Positions 35,591 through 47,000 of a DNA stretch of 64,000 bases are shown in pieces. Within the stretch, counting starts at the first letter, position 1. Every line of letters begins with the position of its first letter. The notes under the pieces are model-generated. The model worked only from the letters and a program-made list of their open reading frames with translations, had not been told where the DNA came from and did no database searches. The DNA is from Alligator mississippiensis (taxonomy: Eukaryota; Chordata; Crocodylia; Alligatoridae): assembly GCF_030867095.1 (NCBI RefSeq), contig NC_081828.1, positions 215,791,978 through 215,855,977 of the forward strand, read 5' to 3'. A program made the translations under genes and the position numbers.

Positions 35591-36639
35591 TTCCCAGGCA
35601 ATATTTCTCAGTATGGCATACATGAGCAGGAGTGAGTGCTTGGGAGCATCCCTATGGTGAATGTGGGTGACACTGTTTGGTTGCACCCCCAAATTCCTCA
35701 TCACCAACCCCAGTGCCAGATGTGGAAATGGAGTATAAACCATGAAAATACTGAACTCTGGGCACCATGTCTATGTTCAGCTCACCACAGACATAAGACA
35801 TTCACAGCCAAATCCAGTTTTAATTTGGGGTTATACGTTTAGCCCACCTCCCATGGACACACACCTGACCCCCCACACCCCCCCCCCCCCACACACTACA
35901 AATACAAAAACAAGAGTGCAAACTATGAAGACACCCACCTGAGAAAAGAATGTTTTAATGAGAAAAGCTACAGTAGCAAGGAGTGGATATTAGAAAATTG
36001 TCTGGTCTGAACTGAGATGGATGCTTCACTTACACTGTCACTGGGACTGTTGTACCAAGTGACCCAGGTGAAAAGATATACCATATGGCAACCTGTATAA
36101 AATAGTTGCAATGCACACAAGGTTAAAAATATGATGTTTCACCCCAAATCTAGATCCTGCACCTCATTGTGGTGCTTTCTGGACCCCAAAAGTTTGGATA
36201 TTAGGTTGTTTTCCCTGGTGGATGAGTGGGTATTCAACATCAGCCTTGAACACTTTTCCTAAATATGTTCCCGCACCAGAAAATATTCTTTGCATAGCAG
36301 AGATCTTTGCAGTAATGAGAGTTAAGTCTACTCTATTTTGCCCCACTTTCATAGGAGAACCCACATTTCTGAGCTGACATTGAACCCTTGAGTTTTTGTA
36401 GGAGATGCAGACTCAAAGCAGTAGATCTGGGAAAAAAAGCCTGCTAAATTTCCAATTGTCAAATTCTTTTTTGGTGCAACCATGTATGAAATAAGTGAAA
36501 TATCCATCCACCCAGTCTAGATATATCAAGGTGCTGTTTTATCTCTGGCATTAAAGAATAATGAGACTGCCCAGGTACCCATAAGTTAGACCCTAATGCC
36601 TTCTGATTTCCATTTGTTTTGTGTCTTGGCAGAGGCCAA
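35591..36639. other. Unassigned sequence downstream of MYL3
   Basis: C run at 35875-35890. The rest may hold old repeats but none is recognised. MYL3 polyadenylation should fall in or just above this interval, yet no clear AATAAA (TTTATT on plus) is seen close to the last exon. Confidence 0.4.
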
Positions 36640-36796
36640 TTTCCTCCCATGAATAAGAAATATATCTATCCAAATAACTTCAGGGCTGGTACATTGTGTA
36701 GCTTTGTAGCAGGAATCTGGGCTGGAAAACGAAGAGACATTCCGTTACGTCGAAATCCAAGGCCAGTGTCGGGGTTTCGGCAGAGTCGGTCTTGTC
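36640..36796 (-). other. MYL3: Probable MYL3 3' UTR exon 7
   Basis: The exon 6 donor requires a downstream exon. At 36797-36808 the minus strand reads TTTGTTTTTAG, a good acceptor, followed by sequence with several CpGs unlike its surroundings. No AATAAA is evident within the next few hundred bases, so the lower boundary given is a guess. Transcript data would settle it. Confidence 0.5.
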
Positions 36797-36944
36797 CTAA
36801 AAACAAAGTTATTTTTAATCATTAGGAAAAAAAACAGCCATGAACAACATCCTCAACCAGCTCCAATTTCTCTTGGATCTGTGCTCAGCTCATCCATAAC
36901 GAAAAACAATGGCAATGATCTCTCTAGTGCTATTGTTTGAATTG

Positions 36945-37195
36945 CCATAGTATCTAAAGTTCCCAGGGTAAGATTGTGCTAGGTGCTATACAAAGTGAGA
37001 GACCATCCTTGCCCTGAGGTCCTGCAGTCTAAATAGGAGAAACAGAGAAAGGTTGGAAGAGGAAGAAACAGAGGGCAGACAAGATAAAGTGACTTGCCCA
37101 AGGTAACCCAGTGGCTCAGAGGTAGGGCCAAGAATAGGGCAAAACCTTCCAGAGGATCAGTCCAGTTCCCTATTTAGTAGATCACAGTGGTTTTC
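36945..37195 (-). repeat. MIR-like SINE in MYL3 intron 6
   Basis: Contains 'gctaggtgctatacaaagtg' and 'aagtgacttgcccaagg' followed by 'taacccagtggc', the reverse complement of the MIR 3' region. Confidence 0.55.
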
Positions 37196-39378
37196 TAATT
37201 GAGTTTCTTTCACCTCACTCAGCACAGTGCTATCCAGCCACCTTCTCCCTTTAGGATAACCGAGGGTACCACTACACAGCATGCTATCACAGCAAGATTG
37301 CTTCCAATACCTGGCCTAGCTCACTTATAGCTTGCTTGCCTATCTCTGCTTTGCATTGCAGTGTGCCATGCAGACTTACAACGAGCAAAGGCTCAGCATT
37401 TCCTGCAGCAGGAAATAAAAGAGCAGCAAATCTGGAAACGTTTCCCGCAGGGTGGCCGAATGCAAAGCAGAAAGAGCAGCCTGGAACCAAGACAGCACTT
37501 GGCCTAGGGGGGTCTAAGAAATCCACCATGGAGTCACTAATAGAGGATGTAACAAATTATGTGGTATTATCAAGATTGTGCAGCTGCTGAGAGCAAAGCA
37601 AACTGAGGAACCACTCTGCGGTCAAAAAGAAGAGGCAGAGAGGCAAATAACAATGATCATAAAGGAAAGAGAAGACGGATGCGCTTTAGCTGTTACATTT
37701 GGAATCAAACTCAAACTTCAGCTAGCACTGGGAGATGTTCAAACTTGATTTGGTTTAAACCAATTCAAGGGGAAAAAAAAAAAAGGGAGGGGGGGGAAGA
37801 TATTTATGTAATCTGGACCCAGATCCTAATCAACTTCCAAAAGTTCAGATCAGTTCAGATTCAAGTTGTCGGCTTGTCTTTGATCTGCTCTAGGGGACTA
37901 TCACAGAATTCACCAACAGAGAGAAATTCTTCCAAAACTGGGGGTTGGGTTCATTAGGGATCAGGCATTCTCTAAATAATCATCCTAATGAATGATGATA
38001 GCTATGGACATGGTCCATTCTGGGAGCCGGCCAGATCATATCTTTGGAGCTGAGAAACTGCTAGCCTCTAACTAAAACTGCGTGTGTTTAGATGAGAGAA
38101 ATGCCTGAAATAAAGAGAACTGGACTGTGACAAAGGGAAAGAAAAATCCCCGGCTGTTCAAAGCCAGCTTACATTTTGGTGAATTATATTTTGGAAGAAA
38201 AGCACTGTGGACCTGGATTTGATTGCTACTCAGGTTAACTCACTCCCTGGGGCTCCAGTGAACACAACAAAAAAGATCACTGTTCGGCAGGCGTGTCACC
38301 ATGCACTGTGATAAGGTCAGACCCACAAGCTAAACAAAGCTGGGCCCAGGCAGGACATGGTAGAAAAATAAACCAAAGTAGAAGAAGAAAAAAGAAAGGA
38401 ATGAGTCCAAAAGAAGCCAATGTCTTTCCCAGTCTATCAGCCACTTTGCAAATCAGAGCAGGGGTATTTGATACTTTGGTCAAAAAGTTTCCCAAGAGTT
38501 GACAAGATGTGAATGCCGGTGCAAGATGGTCAGAAATGTTCCCGGCAGATATAGAAAACCATGGGTAATAAATGTGGGAAATGAAGTTCAGCTGGTTTGC
38601 AATGGCGAGACTGGGTTTGGGGGCATGTAAGTTGTATCGTGGTTTGGAGAGCCCACTTGTGGAATGGGAAGCAGAAGGTAATGGCTCAGACAGCTGAGGT
38701 CTTTGCCCAGAAAATGGATGGTTTCCAATAAAGGAGTGAAGCCAGAGCTATAGAAAGCCAGTAATTCTCTTGAGAGCTGAGTTCAGAATCATAATTTTGA
38801 GTGACTTCTAGAGATAATTTGTCTTTTCTCCACTGTAAGGACTTTCTGTCTACTCAGGTCACTTCTCATTTTCCTTGCAGAAAAAAGGCTATTACAGCTC
38901 AGCTGGGCACCAACATTTTCAAAAGTAACTAGCAATTTGGGGGGGGCTTGATTTTTTGGCTCCCAGCTTGAGTGGCCTTTAAAGGGCCCAATTTCCCCTT
39001 AAAAAAAGTTGAGCACCCACCCTCTAAAAACAAGGCCTCTCTTTAATGTGTCTTAAGTTGAATCACCAAACACCGAGGCACTTAAAATCAACAGTTTTTG
39101 AGAAGTGCTTTGCCATATTTCCACTGCGATGTGCAGGATTGCTATGTGGCAGCCAAGAAGGGAAGTTTTTGGCCTAGCTCCTTCTACAGCCTGCTGACAT
39201 TTTTCACTCCTAGAAGCTAATTGTTTTTTGGACTTCCCCCAATGATGGGGCTTCCAAGCCAATCTCAGAGACAGAGAGAGACAGACTGATATTTTTTTTT
39301 TCACTTGGTCTTTCTTCTCTTCTCAAAACCTTGGATCATGTCACTTAGTAAAAGATAAGCCAAAATTAGGGTTCATTG

Positions 39379-39651
39379 AGCGCATCTACATGAGACGCTA
39401 CAATGCAGTAACAATGAGCTACTGCACCGTAGCTCATTGCTATCACGCAGTAGCATTGCCGGGCATTAACTGTGCGGTGCTACTACTGTGCAGTAGTAAT
39501 GAGCTACTGTGCAGTAACTCCTTGCTACTGCACAGTAGCATTTGGGGGGGGGGGGAACATGGCACCGGTACTGTGCAGTAATGCTGGTAGGAAAGTACTA
39601 AATGATTGCGCAGTAACAACTGGGCAGTGAACCACACACGTAGACACAGCC
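39379..39651. mobile_element. MITE of the 'ctactgtgcagtag' family, copy 2 (MYL3 intron 6)
   Basis: Ends 'gcgcatctacatgagacgc' and '...cgtagacacagcc'. Interior repeats 'actgtgcagtagtaatgag' and 'ctactgcacagtagc'. Contains a G run at 39544-39556. Confidence 0.8.
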
Positions 39652-39715
39652 AGTCTTATTTAATTTACACCCTCATAATATGTACAATACACTAGGGTTT
39701 CAAAAGCTGAACATT

Positions 39716-39818
39716 TAGCTTTGTCTGGGATGATGTAGTTGGGGCTGGTCCAGCTTGGAGCAGAGGGTTGGACAAGTCCCTTCCAGCCCTCATTTTCTAT
39801 AAGTCTGTGATTTTATAG
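39716..39818 (+). repeat. CR1 LINE 3' tail (MYL3 intron 6)
   Basis: Contains 'gggatgatgtagttggggc' and 'cccttccagccctcattttc', with a small internal deletion relative to other tails. Confidence 0.85.
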
Positions 39819-40223
39819 GTTGCCCCTCTGTAATGCCCACCTACACAAAAGTGTCACTTAATTCACACAGAAGAACGAGCTGTAAATATAAGGCTAAGAA
39901 ACCCACAGTTTTCTATGTCAGAGTGATCATCTGACATTCTTCTCTGGCTTGACCTGCCTTGCAACCTCTAGAAAAAATTATCTGAAGCTGATAAATGTCC
40001 CCTTCACACAACTGAATCATAAGACACCGTGTTGGGAAAGTCAGTCCAATGTTTTGTCTCATGATCACCATCTGTAGCTTCTAACAGAACAACTTCGGAA
40101 GCGAATTGCTGGAGAAAAAGGATCAGTTCTGTGAACGTGATTGCACCGTGTCGAGCTGTAGACTGAACAACCATCAGGAAAACTGGACAAACAACAGCAC
40201 TGTGAGAAGAGGAGGAGGCTTAC

Positions 40224-40259
40224 CTAGCATTCAGTTGGTCATGATGTGCTTCACAAAAG
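40224..40259 (-). CDS. MYL3: MYL3 exon 6 (last coding residues and stop)
   Basis: 36-bp exon with acceptor TTCCAG. It completes the split Ala and reads FVKHIMTN then TGA (stop at 40231-40233), followed by only seven untranslated bases before a GTAAGC donor. Ending the coding sequence just before a last, purely untranslated exon is typical of this gene family. The human MYL3 end is FVKHIMSS, so the last two residues differ. Confidence 0.9.
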
Positions 40260-40735
40260 CTGGAAGGAACAGAACGAGAAGAGAAGAGAATTGATCATCC
40301 CTGCCCATGGGTATATATCAGGGGTATTGGGATAAATCTAGAACATTTTGTTGTTATTTAATGCCATTCTCCTCATATTGTTTACTACAAGCATTGCAGC
40401 TGAACTTTGTAAGTAATACCTCAAAAACTTTGGCAATAAGAGCTCAGCAAAACATTAATATACTTAATCTGAGTCAGAAAGTCCAAATTTCTAAAAGTAA
40501 ATGTCAAGAGGCATTTTTCTCTATCAGAGTAAATTTGCCAATAATTATTACAAAAAAAAAAAAAAAAGAAGTTTAACAAAAGAAATAGAAAGTTTATTTC
40601 AGGCAAAGCAGCACATTTTCTGCCCAACAACTTTTCGGCTGATGCAAAATTATATCTATATCTATATATCTATATATAGTTCAGTGCAAACAGAAAAAGA
40701 TCTATTATTCCCCTAGCTCTATATATTGGCCTAAT

Positions 40736-40805
<70 letters not shown>

Positions 40806-40978
40806 ATTTAAACTAAGGAAATAATAGACCTTTTTCTGTTTGCTCTGAATCAATATATATCTAGAACTAGATCTAGGTCCCTTCAGCCCCTAACAATCTA
40901 CAAATCTATGAATATATATATATAGATATATACATATATAGGTAGATATATCTATCTATAGATTTTTTTCTATTTGCA

Positions 40979-41023
<45 letters not shown>

Positions 41024-44000
41024 AGAAAAATCTATTATTCCCCTAATTCTATGTATTGACCCAGGGAAGTGAGGTTTAGATAAGTTGTTAACTGATTCAG
41101 ATGTGCTCCCCAGACAACTGGGCATATATGGTTCCTTCTGCCAAGGCAGCTTCTTAGAAGATTGCATGATGGGATTGCCTGCAGCAGTGGGTCTGGACAT
41201 GAGGACCCAGGAGGTCCTTCCAGTCATATATCCTGTGATTGTATCACTCCCACACATCTTCACTTCTATACATGGACTTCTTTCATAATGTACAGTACTT
41301 AGGATTTTGTTGGGGTGGTATCTTTTATTGGACCAAATGCATAGTTGGGATAAAGTTAAACAAGCTTTCAAATGCATAGTATCAATCATCAGGTCAGAGG
41401 AGGAAAGCAAGTAAAGAGTGTACTTAGGACTCTGCCATGTTTGATTTAGAGAACTGAATATTTTTCCATTGAGGCAATCTCAGGGTGGATTTCCAGCCCA
41501 AATTCAAAGACAGAGTGGTCTGGGCGTAGCCAGGAAAAATTTTCCGAAGAGACAAAGTGTCAAGAACATAGAAATAGCCATTCCAGATCGTTATAACAGT
41601 CTGTCTGTATTGAGTCAGGCAATGACCATCCCCAAATGCAGAAAGGGTATGACACCTCATTCAGTGAAATGAGCCTGAACCAGATGCTGATGCCTAACCT
41701 TGTCGACCTCTGGAGAACACCAAATCCAGATCTGAATCCTCTGTGGGCCAGGTGTTTACAGGCTTTCACAAACTTTCAAGCTTAGAGGTCCATCTAAATC
41801 TGACCCCACGTCTTACCTTCATAGTTGATGCAGCCATTGGCATCTTCCTGACCAGACATTAGCTTGTCAACCTCCTCTTCAGTCAGCCTCTCACCTAGGC
41901 AGGAAAAAAAATTCCTGATCAGTATTTCAGTGTACAAGAACCATTGTTCATGTCGTGATCACCCTCCAAAATACACCTATGCCTTAAAGGCACCTTCCTC
42001 CAAGTTGTATCTGCTGCCTGCCTGGGTTCCTTCAAACCATTGCTACTCACTTTATAGCAGCACACCTTTATAGTCTCCATAACACTATAGGGGAGAAAAA
42101 CAGATTATAAGACACTTTAGCACCTTCATCTCTTCTTGGAGCACTAAGAACCAAATATTAACCAGATTAAATAAGATGTTAAAAATAACCTTTTAAAAAA
42201 TACTTGAGAGGAGGAAACAGGGTTTCAATCTCTGGTTGTAATGGTAGCTTATATCATCACTAGGGCTCAGTACAGACAGTCAAAAAGCCTGAAGATGAAT
42301 CAATTCAATCTCCACAAGTTAGTCTAAACTGCAGAGATTGAACCAATCAGCAAGTGAACAGACATTCACTTTTGATTCAGAAATGCAGCCATGAGCTTGC
42401 AGTGCCCCAAGCCAGAGGCTGGGGGGTGCTAGCGTATATCTCCCTGCTCCGCTGGAGCAGACAGCTAGCTGGGCCACCCTGCAAGGTGGAATCTTCAGGG
42501 GAGGTGTAAAGCATCCTGGGATGCTGGGGGACTGTGAATTAACTTGAATCTAAAAGGGATGTGGGACAGAAGTTCAATAAACTGATTTAACCTAAATTAT
42601 TTAAGTCTGATACTACATCCATCCAGTTCTATCTTAAACTGCTTTTGGCCATTGTGAAAGCGGTTTATGTGTGCTGAACTTCTGTTACAGATTTGAACTG
42701 GTTCCTGATGACTTGGACCAGTTTATGTGTAGTTTCTGTCCCTAGCCTAAAAGATTGAAACTCCTTCCTCCCTCCTGCAATGCCTTTCACATAGTCACAC
42801 TGTTTGGACTAGATGGCTGTCTTTCACCATATGAAGTGCCCTCTCAATAGCTCAGCATGACACGAATTTATCCATACTCTGTTCAAGGGCAAAGTACCCA
42901 AACTCAAGGCAGAGAGCTACTGTGCAGTAGTCATGAGGTCTTGCAGTCAGTGTCTCGTGTAGATGCAGCCAGAATGACCAAAGTTGAAGGGACTTGAGTC
43001 TGCATAAGAGCCCCTGATTGGTGCTTACTCTTGAACTTTCCTGCCTGAGTGAACACAAACTGCCCTAACCATTTCAGTAGTCCTCTGGATGCTGGCACAT
43101 GGATGCTGCACATTGCAGAAAGGGAAATATCTATGCAACTTGCAGAACTGACCAGGCTGGTGTCTTTGTAGAAGGTGGCTTGAGCAGTTGCATCACCCCT
43201 GGATTTCCTGGCATTGTACCCATTTCCTCCCATCACAGAATTTAGGAGAGAAGGGGCCAGCTATTTAAATTTCATTGCTTTAAGAATCTCTAGTTGTATT
43301 GTTAGCGGAGGCCAGAGCTGAAATGGAATCAATGCCCTTTGAATCACAGGTTTGGAGTTCAGAGCCAAAATCTCAGATCAGGACCCATCTCTTGTGGATT
43401 TTGGTCTCCACTCAAGAGGGGACTATCTTTTAGTTCCTTAAAAAAAAAAAACTAGCCAAAAATTAATGAGTAAAAGCTGATCTCAAAAGAGGCTTACTAA
43501 GTTGCCAGTGACAACAGAGCACTTCAGTGCTGTTGAATACAGAAAAAGAAAGCTTCACCCTGATTTACAGCCACATTTTCAGGCTGGCTCTTGTGTTGAT
43601 GACATCACCTTTCATTGCATGAAGAAACCCTGGATTTCGGAAGTCAAGAGGTGGTAGGAAAAAAAATGTCTATAAATTCTCTGCTAAGTTTAGCAAAGGC
43701 CCATTGCAGAGCCATTTCAGCTGAATAAATGAGTCAGTAGGAGAGGAGATAAACCAAAAAATGCCTTATAAATCTACATGACAAATAAAATTAAAAAAAT
43801 GGGGGGAGAGATGAGTTTTTCACAATTTGCAAAGCAAATATTTTCCAGAATTGGGTGATTATTTGGCCTCACATCCTTAAGGCAGATGAAAAGTTAAATC
43901 ATTTTAAAAGGTAAGGGACTTATTGTGGGTCAGCTGAATCCTCTCTACATATTTCTTTCATCCAACCTGTCCTGCAGTGTGTTGAAGTTAAACTGAGATA

Positions 44001-47000
44001 GGCTGCCCATCTTAGGTTAAGTTACTTCAGTTTAGCTTCACTTACTGCAACATAGGAGTGGCCAATTATAATGAATCAGTTGACACCCAGTTATGCTAAA
44101 TTTCCCATCCTAACCTGTCTGTGTCCTTAGATTAGAGCCCAACAGTCAAAATGAAGTGAGTTAACAAGGGAAAGGGGCTAATCACACAGCATCTGCCTGC
44201 AATTTCCCCATAGCAAACAGTAGCGAATCCGGGGCAACATGTCTGAATAAAGCAGAGCTAAGCTGCCCGGATTTACCTTTCACTTATAGCAGGCAAAGGT
44301 GTGCACACAAACGTTACTACGAGTCTAGCTGTTTGGTGCCAAATCGGTAGTCCCCATTGCCCAGCTTAAATTTAACCTTTCGCCAATACTTTTAAGGGTT
44401 TTCATGGGAAACGGAGCAATAGAAGGAAGGAAGGAAGGAAATCTTGGCATTTGAGGTGAAGGTCAATCATCTTTAGCTGGACATAAGAACATGAGAAGTT
44501 TCATAATTGGTCAGACCAGTGGTCCATCTTGCCCGGTCTCCTGTCTCTATAGTGGCTGAAGCGGATGCTATAGAGGAAAAACAACTCTAGAGCGAGCCAT
44601 CCCATATTCATTACCCTCCCCGGTGTCCACTATTTGAAGTTTTGAGATGCCAAAGGAAACATCTCCAAATGTTCTGTTCAATAGTCAGTAACAATAAGAA
44701 CATAAGATCTGCCATAAGGAGTCAGGCCAATAATCCATCCAGCCATAGATGCAATTTGTAAGCTTTCTCCTGGAGGATAATGTGATTCCCCCACCTCAGT
44801 CTCCAGTTGCCCATCTGACCTGCAGAGACAGTGGTGAATGTTCAAACTTGCTGAGACACTGCTTGCTATATGGGAAAGGCCTCAGAAGCCACAAGGTGGT
44901 GAAGATGGATTCTCCTTACCCAGCGTAGCCAAAACATGGCGGAGCTCAGCCCCCATGACAGTCCCATTCCCCTCCTTGTCGAAAACCCGCAGGCCCTCCA
45001 CAAAGTCCTCATAGGTGCCAGTGTCTTTGGTCTTAGAGACATGCTGGAGCATCGGCAGGAAGGTTTCAAAGTCAATCATTTTGGACTGCATTTCTGCAAA
45101 CACACAAAGGAAAAAGAAAGAGGGGACTGAATGCTCTGGCCTTTCAGAGAGCACAGGGGACCTCACAAAGGGTGTACGTGGGGCTGCCTGGAAAAGCTAT
45201 CAGCTGAACTGGCAGTAGCCCGAGAACATAGTAAACCCAGAGGCAGGGACAGATGTGGAAACATGTCTTGGGAACAGATGGGCAGATAGAGAGTATCTGA
45301 AATGTTTAAATTTAGGAAAGTAGGACCGACAAGGGTCATGGAGTCATAAGAAAGAAAACAACCCCTTTTGTTTAATCGAGGCTTGTTAATGAGAAGGAGT
45401 CAGAGCAAACTATCATGAATATTGGAGAAATATTCCTGATGGTGGAACCCATATTGCTACACAACAGGTAATGGCAGCCTTACGGCATGGAGATGTTTAA
45501 AGACAGACTGGCCGTATTCTGTGGAGTAACATGCGGGAAGTGTACTGTGGTGGCAAGAAAGGGACCGGGCATCCAATCGGCCTTTTCTCTTGCTGATTTC
45601 CATGCTTTTCTGCCCTCCAGACTGACAGAAGAGTCCTGGTATAGGGTAGCTCCTGCTAGAGATATCCCTGAATTCCCCACTTGCACCAGCAGCCCAATTC
45701 GTGCTATCTCTCTATACTACCATTATGGTTCAATAAGGGCCTGGTCCTCCCACATGACCTCAGTTGGACATGAAGCAACCAGACAGTAATTCCAGGTGTG
45801 GGTCTTCATAGAAGTGACTCACACTGACACCGTGGAGCCCCTGACACATAAGACATTAAGAACCACCCTGAAAGGCCTCATGGTGCTTCCTCCTGAAAGC
45901 AGAACATGGGCTAACATCCAGTCTCTGCTCGCATGTCCTTCAGCATGGTTGTACCATTGTGGTTGTGATGATCCAGGGAGACTGTGAGCAAGAAAGTTTA
46001 GTAGTATCTTTTACTAGATCAAGATGGAAGAGGTATTGCACAAGCTTTTGATCACAAAGTGCCCTTCTTTAGGGCTGGGGAAGAAACAAATACAGCCTCA
46101 GCTAAATACCCATGGCCTTTGCCATAACTTCTGAATGCCCATTATGTAGGGGTGAATTTTATCCTCTAACCAGTGATATTCAGACATGGCTCCCAGGCAT
46201 GTTATTGAGTGGAAATCTGGAAATCTTCAAAAAACATCTGGACACTCATCTTGCTGGGGTCATCTGACCCCGGCAGTCTTTCCTGCCCAAGCGCAGTGGG
46301 GCTGGACCTAGTGATCTCATGAGGTCCCTTCCAGTCCCTGCTATCTATGAATCTATGAGAGTTTTTGCTGTGTTGCATGCATCAAGTTTGTCTTTCCTGC
46401 AGTTGTGAACAATGCAACATGTGCCGTGCAAACCTTAACTAATGCACAGCACCAGAGGGCTTTTTTCTTCTTCTTCTGAACTGGAGTGTATCTGCCATGG
46501 ATCACCTGGCAGTCTCCATGTTGTTGTGGGTTTTTGGTTAACGCCAACCACTTGTGTAGCTCTGGAGCCAGTCAGGACTGAGTGTCAGTGCCTTAAATAG
46601 TCTCAAAATATAGGGGGGTATCTGGGGCATGGGAAAATTGAAGTCATATAGAAAATCTGCAGGAGAGCTTAGAACTGAGCTCTGGTCTCCTGAATTTTAG
46701 TCAAGTACTCGGACCAGGTGATTGGCTTTCTGCTTGGCAGTAAAACTACCCGGCTCTTCCCCACTCCATCTTTCCATCCAAAGAGAGGGATATAGTCTGT
46801 TCAGCCTGACAGTTCGTTCCTGGGGTGTTTTCATTTCAAGCCACAGACAAAAAGCGGGTCACCCACCTTCTGGTTTGGGTCTACCAAGGACTTTTAGGAC
46901 CTCAGCTTGGGTTGGATTCTGCCCCAAAGCCCTGAGGACATCTCCGCATTGGGCATATGTGATTTTCATCTCTGTGCCAGCAGTTCTGTCAAAAAGCGAG

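Noticed and set aside
1-36600. Human neighbours of MYL3 on this side (TMIE, ALS2CL, protease cluster)
   Set aside because: No exon resembling these proteins was recognised. I cannot exclude short exons by eye, but nothing supports listing them.
40739-40805. TG run considered as a CRISPR-like or telomeric array
   Set aside because: It is a plain dinucleotide microsatellite without spacers, and the genome is a vertebrate.
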